Below are positions 8,905 through 18,265 of a stretch of 62,282 nt of DNA, piece by piece (position 1 is the stretch's first letter; every line of letters starts with the position of its first letter). The notes beneath the pieces were generated by a model. That model did not search any database. It was not told the DNA's origin and saw only the letters and a list, made by a program, of their open reading frames with translations. Both the position numbers and the translations under genes were made by a program. The DNA comes from Flavobacterium sp. (GTDB lineage Bacteria > Bacteroidota > Bacteroidia > Flavobacteriales > Flavobacteriaceae). Location of the stretch: the NCBI GenBank assembly GCA_023251135.1, contig JAHEZJ010000007.1, positions 84,498 to 146,779 of the forward strand, in the 5' to 3' direction.

Positions 8905-9270
8905 TTATCCGCATCCAAATTTAGTTGGGTTGTTGATCATATAATTTATCAATCGTCCAATTTCGAGGTTTTTACTATTTAGTTTCTCAAATGTTTCTTT
9001 TGTAATGTATTGGCATTCCAGCGAAAATTCGAGCCAGGTATTTGTTTCTGAGTTTTCAGCATCGCTATCCGTTAATTTACTTATAAAATGATTTGTATAT
9101 CTTCTTTTTCTATAGGATTCAGCAATATTAGCACTAACACTTCTCGAAGATCGGCGTATTTGATCTGTTAAAGAAAACTTCTCTTCTTTGGGAAATGTTT
9201 TTGACAATTCAAAAATTTCCATTGCAAGCTCAAATGATTTCTTATAAGCCAATAAATCTTTAAAATCCAT
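8905..9270 (-). CDS. four-helix bundle protein (23S rRNA intervening-sequence family)
   Basis: A 121-aa protein of the S23/IVP-like four-helix bundle family: FKDLLAYKKSFELAMEIFEL, then FSLTDQIRRSSRSVSANIAE, then a long helix ending in TNTWLEFSLECQYI. Members were first seen inside 23S rRNA intervening sequences in spirochaetes; in Bacteroidota they are mostly free-standing genes. A related bundle (Avd) serves diversity-generating retroelements, but no reverse transcriptase or repeat pair is present here. The gene sits alone between two inverted repeat arms, which suggests a small insertion cassette. Function unknown. Confidence 0.93.
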   Translation of the reverse strand: MDFKDLLAYKKSFELAMEIFELSKTFPKEEKFSLTDQIRRSSRSVSANIAESYRKRRYTNHFISKLTDSDAENSETNTWLEFSLECQYITKETFEKLNSKNLEIGRLINYMINNPTKFGCG

Positions 9271-9314
9271 AACTAGTTTTTTTTACTAAATTAAGAATTT
9301 TCCTTCAATTTAAG

Positions 9315-9335
9315 CGAAATTGAAAACTGCGACTG
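9315..9335. repeat. right arm of inverted repeat around the four-helix-bundle gene
   Basis: CGAAATTGAAAACTGCGACTG is the inverted partner of 8869-8889. It ends 11 bases before the stop codon of the ABC-F gene. Confidence 0.7.
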
Positions 9336-9346
9336 AAAACTAAAAC

Positions 9347-11209
9347 CTACCCCTCAATCTTCGCCGAAAGCTCAAACCAGCGTTCTTCTTTCTGATCTAT
9401 TTTATTGATGATGTTTTGTAATTCGTTTGCTTTCTTTTCGATATCGGTATCGGCAACTTTTCCATCAGAGAACAATTGTTCGATTTTGGTTTTATCAAGT
9501 TCAAGATCTTTAATTTCTCTTTCCAGTTTTTGATATTCTTTTTGCTCGTTAAAAGTTAGATTTCCAGTTGGATTATTTTGTTTCCAGTCTTTCTTTTCGG
9601 CTTTGTTTTCTTCCTTTTGAGCTACATCGGCACTGTCCTCATACGCTCTGAAATCAGAATAGTTTCCAGGGAAGTTTTCAATCTCGCCATTTCCTCTGAA
9701 GACAAATAAATGATCGACAATTTTGTCCATGAAATAACGGTCGTGCGAAACCACCAATAAACATCCCGGATAATCCAGAAGGAAGCTTTCTAAAACGTTT
9801 AGTGTTACAATATCTAAATCGTTGGTAGGCTCATCTAAAATTAAGAAGTTCGGATTCTGAATCAAAACGGTACATAAATACAAACGTTTTAATTCTCCAC
9901 CACTTAATTTTTCAACAAAATCATATTGTTTTTTAGCATCAAAAAGAAAGCGTTCCAATAATTGCGAGGCCGAGATCATTCGTCCTTTTGCCAACGGAAT
10001 AAATTCTCCGTATTCTTTAATGATATCAATTACACGTTGGTTGGGTTTCGGGTTGATTCCCGTTTGCGTGTAATAGCCAATTTTGATGGTGTCTCCTTTT
10101 ACGACACGTCCGCTGTCTAATGGAAGTGTTCCGGTAAGCAGATTCAGGAAAGTTGATTTTCCGGTTCCGTTTTTACCAATAATTCCAATACGTTCTCCAC
10201 GTTGAAAATCGAAACTAAAATTATCCAGAATCACATGATCCTTGAATTTTTTGGAAATTTTGTGAAGCTCAATAATTTTGCTTCCCATACGTTCCATGTT
10301 GATTTCAAGTTCAACTTTATTTTCACGACGACGGCTTTGTGCTTTTTCTTTGATTACATAAAAATCATCCTGACGGGATTTTGACTTTGTAGTTCTCGCT
10401 TTTGGCTGACGACGCATCCATTCCAGTTCTTTTACAAACAAGTTTTTGGCTTTGTCAACACTGGCATTTTCAGAGGTAATTCGTTCTTCTTTTTTCTCTA
10501 AATAGTACGAATAATTTCCTTTGTATTGGTATAGTTTTCCGTTGTCTAGTTCGATGATTTCGTTACAGACACGCTCTAAAAAGAAACGGTCGTGCGTCAC
10601 CATAAACAAGGTAATGTTTTCTTTGGCAAAATAGCTTTCCAGCCATTCGATCATCTCCAGATCTAAGTGGTTGGTTGGCTCATCGAGAATTAACAAATCG
10701 GGACGATTGATCAAAATGATCGCCAGTGAAAGACGTTTCTTTTGCCCTCCCGAAAGATTTTTAACCTTAAGTTTGAAGTCCTCCAGTTTTAATTTGAAGA
10801 GAATTTGTTTGTATTGCGTTTCAAAATCCCAGGCGTTATGCTGATCCATACCGTCAAAAGCTTTTTGGTAGGCTTCTTCATCGTCCGGGTTTTCAAGTGC
10901 TTTTTCATAAGCCTCAATAATTTTAAGCGTCTCATTGTCGGAAGCAAAAATGCTTTCTTCAATAGTTAACTCCTCTTGTAAGTTGTTATCCTGTGAAAGA
11001 AAAGCCATTCTGATTCCTTTTCTCAAAACAACCTGTCCGGTATCAGGTTCGTCCAAACCATTGATAATGCTCATAATGGTTGTTTTTCCTGAACCATTTT
11101 TCGCTATAAAGGCAATTTTTTGATCTTTATTGATTCCGAAAGAAATGTTGTCAAACAAGGTTCTTTCACCAAAGGATTTCGATATATTTTCGACTGATAA
11201 GTAATTCAT
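9347..11209 (-). CDS. ABC-F family ATPase (Uup-like)
   Basis: A 620-aa soluble protein with two ABC domains and no membrane segments. First domain: Walker A KNGSGKTT, signature LSGGQKKRLSLA, Walker B LLILDEPTNHLD. Second: GKNGTGKST, LSGGELKRLYL, FLILDEPTNDLD. Between them lies the charged linker (KNLFVKELEWMRRQPKARTTKSK), and after the second domain a C-terminal coiled coil (roughly 540-620) like that of Uup. ABC-F proteins act on the ribosome or on branched DNA/replication intermediates; the C-terminal coiled coil favours the Uup branch. Exact role is inferred from family. Confidence 0.93.
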   Translation of the reverse strand: MNYLSVENISKSFGERTLFDNISFGINKDQKIAFIAKNGSGKTTIMSIINGLDEPDTGQVVLRKGIRMAFLSQDNNLQEELTIEESIFASDNETLKIIEAYEKALENPDDEEAYQKAFDGMDQHNAWDFETQYKQILFKLKLEDFKLKVKNLSGGQKKRLSLAIILINRPDLLILDEPTNHLDLEMIEWLESYFAKENITLFMVTHDRFFLERVCNEIIELDNGKLYQYKGNYSYYLEKKEERITSENASVDKAKNLFVKELEWMRRQPKARTTKSKSRQDDFYVIKEKAQSRRRENKVELEINMERMGSKIIELHKISKKFKDHVILDNFSFDFQRGERIGIIGKNGTGKSTFLNLLTGTLPLDSGRVVKGDTIKIGYYTQTGINPKPNQRVIDIIKEYGEFIPLAKGRMISASQLLERFLFDAKKQYDFVEKLSGGELKRLYLCTVLIQNPNFLILDEPTNDLDIVTLNVLESFLLDYPGCLLVVSHDRYFMDKIVDHLFVFRGNGEIENFPGNYSDFRAYEDSADVAQKEENKAEKKDWKQNNPTGNLTFNEQKEYQKLEREIKDLELDKTKIEQLFSDGKVADTDIEKKANELQNIINKIDQKEERWFELSAKIEG

Positions 11210-11729
11210 GTTGTAAAAGTGCCTGAAATAAGGCTTTTTTATGTATTAAAAATTGTAACGAGGTCTTTAATTAGATCTCTAAATTTTTAATAGGAATTTA
11301 ATTTTGACGGTGCAAAGATACCTTTTTGAGTCAAACAAAAAAATAGCTTAACATTAGCGTTCAGACATGAAAGACGCCACAACTTTAGAGGTCAACTTTT
11401 GAACAGATGTTCTTTGTGAGCAAGAAGTTTAAGACAGCCAATCGGGAGTCGTTATGACACGGTTGCAGCTCGTATGGAATACCATGAAATTACCCTGTTC
11501 CGGTTCTCTCTTTTTACACCTAAAATGGAGGTAGCTGCGAAATCATTTTTTGATAATTGCGCCCAATATTTTTTTTAAGAGGCCGCTTTATCACAGTTAT
11601 GCATTAAAAGATAACGGTTGTTACATTTAAAAAAAGGATACTAACGCTTTGGTTAAATTTATTTTTTGATGGCCAGATAAATAGGGCTAATCACAGCTTT
11701 AATGATATCTCCCTAATCTAAAAATTTGA
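11210..11729. other. 520-base divergent intergenic region
   Basis: Contains the ABC-F promoter (11313-11320) near its left end. The middle (about 11364-11600) has a more even base composition than the flanks and holds a 52-codon open frame without a good start (11420-11578). The right end, just upstream of the adhesin gene, is AT-rich. I found no certain promoter for the adhesin gene and no RNA gene. Confidence 0.5.
11313..11320 (-). promoter_or_regulatory. -7 box TATCTTTG for the ABC-F gene
   Basis: The complement reads GGTATCTTTGCACC, the most typical form of the Bacteroidota -7 element. It predicts a leader of about 95 bases before the start codon at 11209. Confidence 0.75.
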
Positions 11730-14700
11730 ATGAAAAAACTCTATTTTTTAGTACTCTGTTTTTCATTGGTTACTTCTTTTGGGTATAGTTTTAATAATGC
11801 CAATGCATTTAGAGATAGTCTTTCAGATAGTAATTATAATCGACTGTCAGTACCTCCCAGTGTCGATTTTAACTTCACCAATGACAATTCCTGTTCGGGA
11901 ACCCTTGTTACATTTGTTTCAACAGTAAGTGGTAGTGGTCCTTTTCAATATTCTTGGGATTTTGGAGACGGAAGAGGTGCAACGAATAGTAATCCTGTTC
12001 ATACTTTTGATGCTGTAGGTTGCGGGACTCAAAATTTCACCATAAAATTGACGGTTATCGATGCCAATGGTGAAACAAGTACCGTTGCAAAAACGATTAC
12101 AGTAAAACAGAAGCCAAATCTAAGGTTCACCAATTTAGATAACTCAGGTACATCTTTTGAAAAATGTGGAGACAACCTGAATCCCAAATACACTATTAAT
12201 GTTGGTAATATATCGAATTCAGCATCCTGCATTTCATCCTATAATGTAGATTGGGGGGATGGAAGTTTAGAAACCAATATTACTTTTCCAAAAACACATG
12301 ATTACCTAAAGTTAGGGGCCTATAAAATGGTGATTACCGGAATTGGAGTTAATGGCTGCAATAATTCAGTTACCTCTATAGTCAGTAATTCGACTAATCC
12401 AAAAGGAGCTCTCATCACTCCGGGGAATACGACCAACTTATGTCTTCCGGTGGATACCATGGAATTCTCGATTGCAGCCTGGGGTTCTAATCCATCAGAT
12501 ACAGAATATGAACTTAATTTTGGAGATGGTACCATTGAAAAATACAGTCAAAAAGATTTAGAAAGTTCCAAACAATATAATGCTGCAAATCCTGCGGCTT
12601 CTCTAAATTTTCCGGTATTACATGAATTCAAAAAGACAAATTGTCCCGGAGGAAATACGGTCAGCTTAAATATAACAACAGCATGCGGAGTCAGTAACCT
12701 GACAGCTGGTCCTATTATTATATTAGGGATTCCTCAGGTAGACTTCGACATTAATAAAATCTTATGTTCGAATACAGCTATAAATTTCGTCAATAAATCG
12801 ACTGCAGGCTATGGTAATAATTGCAGTACTGCAAATATTTACACCTGGGATTTTGGAGACGGAACCATATCAAATGATGTTAATCCAATACATATCTATA
12901 CGACATCGGGTACCTATACTATTAAATTAACAGCAAGAACACCTTGTGGTGTCGGCAACGAAGTCACAAAAACAGTCTGTGTTGAACCGGTATTGCAACC
13001 TAAATTTACATACAGTAAAGCGTGTGCTTTGAAAGATGTTACCATTACTAATACAACCAATGCGAGCCAGGGATGTGATGTTGAAAGTTACAATTGGAAA
13101 GTTATCAGATATACTGAAGGATTTTGCGGGGAATCGGAAGAATGGAGTTTTGTAAACGGAACAAATGAATTCTCTAAGAATCCGGTTTTTAATTTTGCAA
13201 ATCCCGGATCCTACTATGTACAGCTAACGGCCAAAAATGCCTGCGGAATTTCCCAATCTGTAACCGAAATGATACAGGTGAAAAACCCGCCGGTCATTAC
13301 GCTGAACCCTATTCCTGATTATTGTAATGCTACAACGGTCAATCCTGTCGGAACCGTAGATCAAAGCTGCTCTCCGGAATCAGAAATCAGTTATCTGTGG
13401 AGTTTCCCCGGAGCTACACCGGCCTCCTCTACAGCGCTTAATCCCGGCCCCATAAGTTATGCAAACAGTGGTGACTATACCGTTACCTTTAGTGTAACCA
13501 ACAGTTGCGGAACTACTACAAAGACAGCTCCTTTTACAGTAGCTTTAACCCTGAAGCCTAGTATAAAGGCAAAGGCAATAAAGGTATGCAGCAAGAACAG
13601 CTTTCAGGTTGCACCGGTAACCAATACAACAGAGAATGTGCCAGCAGGAACGACTTATGTTTGGTCTGCGCCTGTAATTTCCCCCGCCGGAGCTGTAAGT
13701 GGTGCGAGTGCACAATCTTCGCCACAATCTGATATCAGTCAGACTTTAGTAAATAATACCGACAGTCCGGCAACAGTAACCTATACGGTAACACCTGCTT
13801 CAAAGACATGTACCGGAGCAGATTTTACAATAACAGTTACAGTCGATCCCTTAATAGAAGTAAAAGAAGTGGTGAAAAACGGTACGTGTTTTGGGGCAAA
13901 TGATGGTTCTATTGCTTTGGATGTAGAAGGAGGTATTCCTTTTGGAAAAGTAAATCCGTATACCTTTTTATGGACAGGGCCTGATAGTTTTACAAGCACT
14001 AATGAAGATATTTCCAACCTAAAACCCGGAGACTATACGTTAACAGTAAAAGACAATGGTAATTGTCCATTTATAAAAACGTACAAAATTACGGAACCGG
14101 AATTATTTCAATTTTCAGCAGTTAAAAATGATATAAGCTGTTTTGGATTAAATGATGGAAATATCAGACTGTCCGTCAAAGGAGGAACACAGCCTTATAC
14201 CTATGTATGGACAAAAAATGGAAAATCGTATCCCGCAACTACTGAATATACAGATAACCTCAAACCCGGAACCTATGGGGTAACAATTACAGAAGTAAAC
14301 GGCTGCAACACACTCAAAGGAAGTTATACCATCGAGGAACCTCCTGTGTTAAAAGCAAGCCTGATACAACAAACGAATGTTTTATGTTATGGTAATGCTA
14401 CCGGTGAAATCGAAATAAAGGCAACCGGTGGAAGACTTATGGAAACCTCTTCGGGAGTCTTTAATTACAAATACAGCTGGACAGGGCCAAATGGTTTTAC
14501 AAGCAATCTTCAAAACTTAAAAAATTTAGCAGCAGGAACTTATAATTTGACCGTTACAGATCGTTCAGGATGTACCGATCAATTACAAGTTGTATTAACC
14601 CAAAACACAGAAATAGTTTTTGATTACACTAAAACCGAAATGACGTGTTTTAATTCTGCAAATGCTTCAATTGTTATAAACAATATAAAAGGAGGAGTTC

Positions 14701-16091
14701 CCTTTACTACCGGCGATCCCTATATGATAAAATGGAGTAATCTGGGTACAGGACTTGTACAAAATAATTTATCACCGGGAACGTATATCGTTACAGTAAC
14801 AGATGCATTAGGCTGCTCAAAAGAAGCTACAATAAGCATCGAAAGTGCTCCTGTTTTTAGTATAAAACCGGATGTTAAAGACGTTTCTTGTTTTGGTGCC
14901 AATGATGGTTATATTCATTTGAATCTTTTGGGAGGTAAAGCACCGCTTACTTTGGTTTGGGACGATAATCCATCAGCCGGAATAAAACGTAATAATATAG
15001 GACCGGGAAAATATAGCGTTACCATTACAGATTCCAAATCATGTGTGATAAAACAAACCTTTATTATTTCAGAACCTTTAGTACTGGAGCTAAATGCTGA
15101 TGTTTCGAACCCGTTAGATTGTGCAGATGCCAATACCGGTAGTATTAATTTAATTGTAACGGGCGGTAAAGCCCCATTTTCATACTCCTGGTCCAATGGT
15201 GCCAAAAGCGAAGATTTAAATAAACTTCCGCCCGGAACCTATCAGGTTACCGTTACAGATGCTAATGGCTGCAAAAAATCTGGCGAATGGGAAATTACCC
15301 GATTCGAACAACTAACGCCCTCTATCGAGCTTAAAACAGATTTTAATTGCGAAACCAAATTTGTAAATCAAACATTTATAGGACATGTAAAAGGAGGAGT
15401 TCCACCGTATAAATTAAGTTGGTCTGATGGGGTTGTTGCAGGAGACAATAACGAAATAATGACTACAAATAAAGACGGATTGATTCTGTTTAGTGTAACG
15501 GACAGTTTTGGCTGTACCGCTGCTATCCCTTATAAAGTTAAAAAAACGGTTTTGGGTATTGCCAATTATACTACGGGTTCATATGCTAAAGATGTTTATG
15601 ATATATATTCCATTTACGACCCGGTTTTATTCACAAATTTAGCTACCGGAGATGTTGCAAATACATCCTGGGACTTTGGTGATGGTACTTTTTCTAATGA
15701 AGAAAATCCAAAACACATCTATACAAGAGAAGGAATGTATGCCACTACACAGACCGTCACTTATCCTTTTGGATGCCAGTACAAATACACATCAACATTG
15801 ATAGTCAAAAAAGGATATAATATAATGATACCGAACTCCTTTACTCCAAACAATGATGGTTACAATGATGTATTCGCACCGGTATTTCTAGGCCTAGAGG
15901 ATATTAGCCTGACTATTTTTGATACCTGGGGAGGTATTATATATGCCGAAACAGGGAAAAATATTAGGGGATGGAACGGGAAGATAAAAGATGTGGATGC
16001 CCAAAATGGGAACTACTATTTTACGCTCACTGCAAAAACTTTTTACAATCACACCGTAACCGAAAAAGGAGGATTTACATTAATTAAATAA
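11730..16091 (+). CDS. SprB-like repeat adhesin with PKD domains and T9SS type B sorting signal
   Basis: A 1453-aa secreted protein. After a signal peptide (about 1-25) come PKD-like domains, the clearest at WDFGDG near residue 76 and again near 380. From about 718 to 1200 there are about six SprB-type units, each opening with a C-F-G-A-N-D-G-like block (CFGANDGSI, CFGLNDGNI, CYGNATGEI, CFNSANASI, CFGANDGYI, CADANTGSI), a G-G turn, a W strand and ending GTYxVTVTDxxGC; a seventh unit near 1205 is degenerate. Another PKD lies near 1313. The last 90 residues (PNSFTPNNDGYNDVF to GGFTLIK) are the type B CTD that directs export through T9SS. Known SprB is a gliding adhesin of several thousand residues; this is a smaller relative. 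The sprF-like gene follows after 8 bases. Confidence 0.93.
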   Translation: MKKLYFLVLCFSLVTSFGYSFNNANAFRDSLSDSNYNRLSVPPSVDFNFTNDNSCSGTLVTFVSTVSGSGPFQYSWDFGDGRGATNSNPVHTFDAVGCGTQNFTIKLTVIDANGETSTVAKTITVKQKPNLRFTNLDNSGTSFEKCGDNLNPKYTINVGNISNSASCISSYNVDWGDGSLETNITFPKTHDYLKLGAYKMVITGIGVNGCNNSVTSIVSNSTNPKGALITPGNTTNLCLPVDTMEFSIAAWGSNPSDTEYELNFGDGTIEKYSQKDLESSKQYNAANPAASLNFPVLHEFKKTNCPGGNTVSLNITTACGVSNLTAGPIIILGIPQVDFDINKILCSNTAINFVNKSTAGYGNNCSTANIYTWDFGDGTISNDVNPIHIYTTSGTYTIKLTARTPCGVGNEVTKTVCVEPVLQPKFTYSKACALKDVTITNTTNASQGCDVESYNWKVIRYTEGFCGESEEWSFVNGTNEFSKNPVFNFANPGSYYVQLTAKNACGISQSVTEMIQVKNPPVITLNPIPDYCNATTVNPVGTVDQSCSPESEISYLWSFPGATPASSTALNPGPISYANSGDYTVTFSVTNSCGTTTKTAPFTVALTLKPSIKAKAIKVCSKNSFQVAPVTNTTENVPAGTTYVWSAPVISPAGAVSGASAQSSPQSDISQTLVNNTDSPATVTYTVTPASKTCTGADFTITVTVDPLIEVKEVVKNGTCFGANDGSIALDVEGGIPFGKVNPYTFLWTGPDSFTSTNEDISNLKPGDYTLTVKDNGNCPFIKTYKITEPELFQFSAVKNDISCFGLNDGNIRLSVKGGTQPYTYVWTKNGKSYPATTEYTDNLKPGTYGVTITEVNGCNTLKGSYTIEEPPVLKASLIQQTNVLCYGNATGEIEIKATGGRLMETSSGVFNYKYSWTGPNGFTSNLQNLKNLAAGTYNLTVTDRSGCTDQLQVVLTQNTEIVFDYTKTEMTCFNSANASIVINNIKGGVPFTTGDPYMIKWSNLGTGLVQNNLSPGTYIVTVTDALGCSKEATISIESAPVFSIKPDVKDVSCFGANDGYIHLNLLGGKAPLTLVWDDNPSAGIKRNNIGPGKYSVTITDSKSCVIKQTFIISEPLVLELNADVSNPLDCADANTGSINLIVTGGKAPFSYSWSNGAKSEDLNKLPPGTYQVTVTDANGCKKSGEWEITRFEQLTPSIELKTDFNCETKFVNQTFIGHVKGGVPPYKLSWSDGVVAGDNNEIMTTNKDGLILFSVTDSFGCTAAIPYKVKKTVLGIANYTTGSYAKDVYDIYSIYDPVLFTNLATGDVANTSWDFGDGTFSNEENPKHIYTREGMYATTQTVTYPFGCQYKYTSTLIVKKGYNIMIPNSFTPNNDGYNDVFAPVFLGLEDISLTIFDTWGGIIYAETGKNIRGWNGKIKDVDAQNGNYYFTLTAKTFYNHTVTEKGGFTLIK

Positions 16092-16099
16092 AGCACAGT

Positions 16100-17089
16100 A
16101 TGAGATTAAAACTTTTTATCCTAATCCTTACAGGTTGTTTTTTTTCAGAAACAAGAGCGCAGGATCCTATTTTTACACAGTATTTCTTAATTCCGGAAAC
16201 ACTTAACCCCGGCTTCTCAGGGTTTATGGAAACTACTTATGCGGGTATTATTCACAGAGAACAATGGCCAGATTTAGACTTAAAAATAGATACCGATTAT
16301 GCCTTCGTTAACACCTGGAACGAAAATATTAACAGCGGTTATGGGTTGAGTGTTTTGAATCAGAGGCAAAATTTAAATCACTATAACTATACACAAATCA
16401 ACGCCAATTATGCCTATAGAGTAGAATTGAATGACACCTGGTCCTTTAGACCGGCAATTGAAGCAGGTTTCGGGTTAAAATCATTTTCTTTTCAAAACCT
16501 GCTGCTTGGCGATCAGATAAACATTCAAACCGGCACAATAAATCCGGCATCAATTGATCCGATACTAAAAAATGATAAAATCAATTTTTTTGATGTATCA
16601 GCCGGAATGGTTTTCAATACCGAAAGTCTATGGATTAGTTTAGCAATGAAACATCTTAACAGACCCGGTATTTCTTTTGCAACAGATGGAAATGCACGTT
16701 TAGATTCTTTCTTTTCGTTAAGTACAGGTTATAAATTTCTATTGGCTGATTATGTCGATGTATTATTTCTGCCGTATGAAACCACCATGCTTGTGACATC
16801 AAATTATATGCAACAAGGGCGTTACAATCGATTTGACGTAGGCGCATCAATTCTATTCGAAAAAATATATTTTGGAGTAACAGCGGCTACGAACCCGTCA
16901 AAAAACAATGCCGGAAATCAATTGCTTACTTCATTAAATTTGTTTACAGGATTACAGTACAAAAATCTGAAACTAGGTGTTTCTTATGATCTGAATACCT
17001 CCAAAATAGGTAGAACTGGGGGCGTTTACGAAGTTTTATTAACCTATCAATTTGATTCGTACGCAAAATGTTTCGGCTGCCCGTATTGA
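16100..17089 (+). CDS. PorP/SprF family type IX secretion outer-membrane protein
   Basis: A 329-aa outer-membrane beta-barrel of the PorP/SprF family: signal peptide to about residue 20, then the family opening QDPIFTQYFLIPETLNPGFSG, alternating strands, and a terminal strand ending in YQFDSYAKCFGCPY. SprF of Flavobacterium johnsoniae is needed to place SprB on the cell surface, and type B CTD proteins are usually encoded beside their own PorP/SprF partner. The gene starts 8 bases after the SprB-like gene, so the two are one operon and probably one secretion pair. Confidence 0.93.
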   Translation: MRLKLFILILTGCFFSETRAQDPIFTQYFLIPETLNPGFSGFMETTYAGIIHREQWPDLDLKIDTDYAFVNTWNENINSGYGLSVLNQRQNLNHYNYTQINANYAYRVELNDTWSFRPAIEAGFGLKSFSFQNLLLGDQINIQTGTINPASIDPILKNDKINFFDVSAGMVFNTESLWISLAMKHLNRPGISFATDGNARLDSFFSLSTGYKFLLADYVDVLFLPYETTMLVTSNYMQQGRYNRFDVGASILFEKIYFGVTAATNPSKNNAGNQLLTSLNLFTGLQYKNLKLGVSYDLNTSKIGRTGGVYEVLLTYQFDSYAKCFGCPY

Positions 17090-17141
17090 ACAGAAAAGTA
17101 AGGATTACTACTTTAATAGTTTCAATAGGGTTATTAGCGAA

Positions 17142-18116
17142 TTATTTACGGAGATGGGAATTCAATACAGGACTCAAATCAAAATAATGAATCTGCTGAG
17201 GTACATTGATAAGCGGTTTTCGAACCAATGCTTCATTTGTCAGATAATAATGCAGCCCATCTGATGTTGCGATTCCTTCTATTTGATGAAAAGGAAGCTT
17301 TAAATTGATTCTTCGTTTGTTGCCATATACAAAATCAGTGTTTTTAAAATCGTATAAAAGGTACAAAAACGGTTTGCCTAACCTGGAATACCCACAAAGC
17401 ACAATTCGTTTTTCGGAAGCGAAGTATGAGGCTCCGGTTACCAGGCCTTTTATATTCAGGCTATGTTTTAGCTGTGCAACGTGACTGCCCGAGCGGTTGG
17501 GCAATACATAAATGTTTGTTTTGGATGTCTTCCATTGTTTGGTAAACAGATAAATACTATCTTTAGATACTATAAAGGCCTCGCAATCAAAACGGGCAGT
17601 GTTTGGTTTTTTAGAGGAGAAATCTGCTTGATCGGCATATCGAAACGAAATGGTTTCAATCGTTGGACTTCCTTCTAAAAACGACTTTTTTTCTATTTTT
17701 AAAATGTGCAGATCACTTCTGTTGTCTGACAGGTTATTTCCAAAATCTCCAACATATATAAAAGAATTGTCTTGCGAAATCTCTTCCCAGTCGTGATTTA
17801 CCGCTTGCTCCAAAACAACTTTTTTTCGAATTTTCCCCAATGTATCTAAGCCGTAGAGCGTTTGATCGTGATCGTCATTGTGCGTCCACAACAAATTATC
17901 GAAAGCTATTAATCCCGAGGTTTCTTTGATCGAATCACTTAGGGGGGTAGAATATAAAGGTTTTAGAGAAATCTTTTTGTAGTTACAGCTTCCGTCATTG
18001 ACTGTTGCATTGGGGTTGTAATTTTTAGAAAGAGGGTCGGTACAGCCCAAAACCTGTGCATTTGCAAAAGAAATAGTGAGGCAAAAGAGTAAAATAGTCT
18101 TAATCATGGTCTGCAA
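17142..18116 (-). CDS. secreted beta-propeller-like protein with a GCTDP...DGSC module
   Basis: A 324-aa protein with a signal peptide ending near FANAQ and, right after it, GCTDPLSKNYNPNATVNDGS followed by CNY. This short Cys-bounded module recurs in secreted Bacteroidota proteins and looks like a small disulfide or calcium-binding element. The rest (ETSGLIAFDNLLWTHNDDHD, then HDWEEISQDNSFIYVGDFGN, FDCEAFIVSKDSIYLFTK, HQIEGIATSDGLHYYLTNEA) has the look of a beta-propeller of the SdiA-regulated or esterase-like phytase kind. There is no T9SS CTD. Function unknown. It is convergent with the sprF-like gene. Confidence 0.75.
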   Translation of the reverse strand: MQTMIKTILLFCLTISFANAQVLGCTDPLSKNYNPNATVNDGSCNYKKISLKPLYSTPLSDSIKETSGLIAFDNLLWTHNDDHDQTLYGLDTLGKIRKKVVLEQAVNHDWEEISQDNSFIYVGDFGNNLSDNRSDLHILKIEKKSFLEGSPTIETISFRYADQADFSSKKPNTARFDCEAFIVSKDSIYLFTKQWKTSKTNIYVLPNRSGSHVAQLKHSLNIKGLVTGASYFASEKRIVLCGYSRLGKPFLYLLYDFKNTDFVYGNKRRINLKLPFHQIEGIATSDGLHYYLTNEALVRKPLINVPQQIHYFDLSPVLNSHLRK

Positions 18117-18265
18117 TATTAAATTTGCATAACATAAAAGTAAACTTTTAAAGATAGATTTTAAATAATGCCCAAAAATATAATTAAAGTACTATTTTGC
18201 ACTACTAATTTTTAACGGATTTTTAATCAGTTTTTATTTCGCTTAGAATAAGTATATACCCAGAT

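Noticed and set aside
8905-9270. The four-helix-bundle gene as the Avd partner of a diversity-generating retroelement.
   Set aside because: No reverse transcriptase, template repeat or variable-repeat target was found nearby.
13875-15360. The recurring CFGANDG blocks as a DNA tandem repeat.
   Set aside because: The DNA copies are strongly diverged; the repeat is at the protein level (SprB units).
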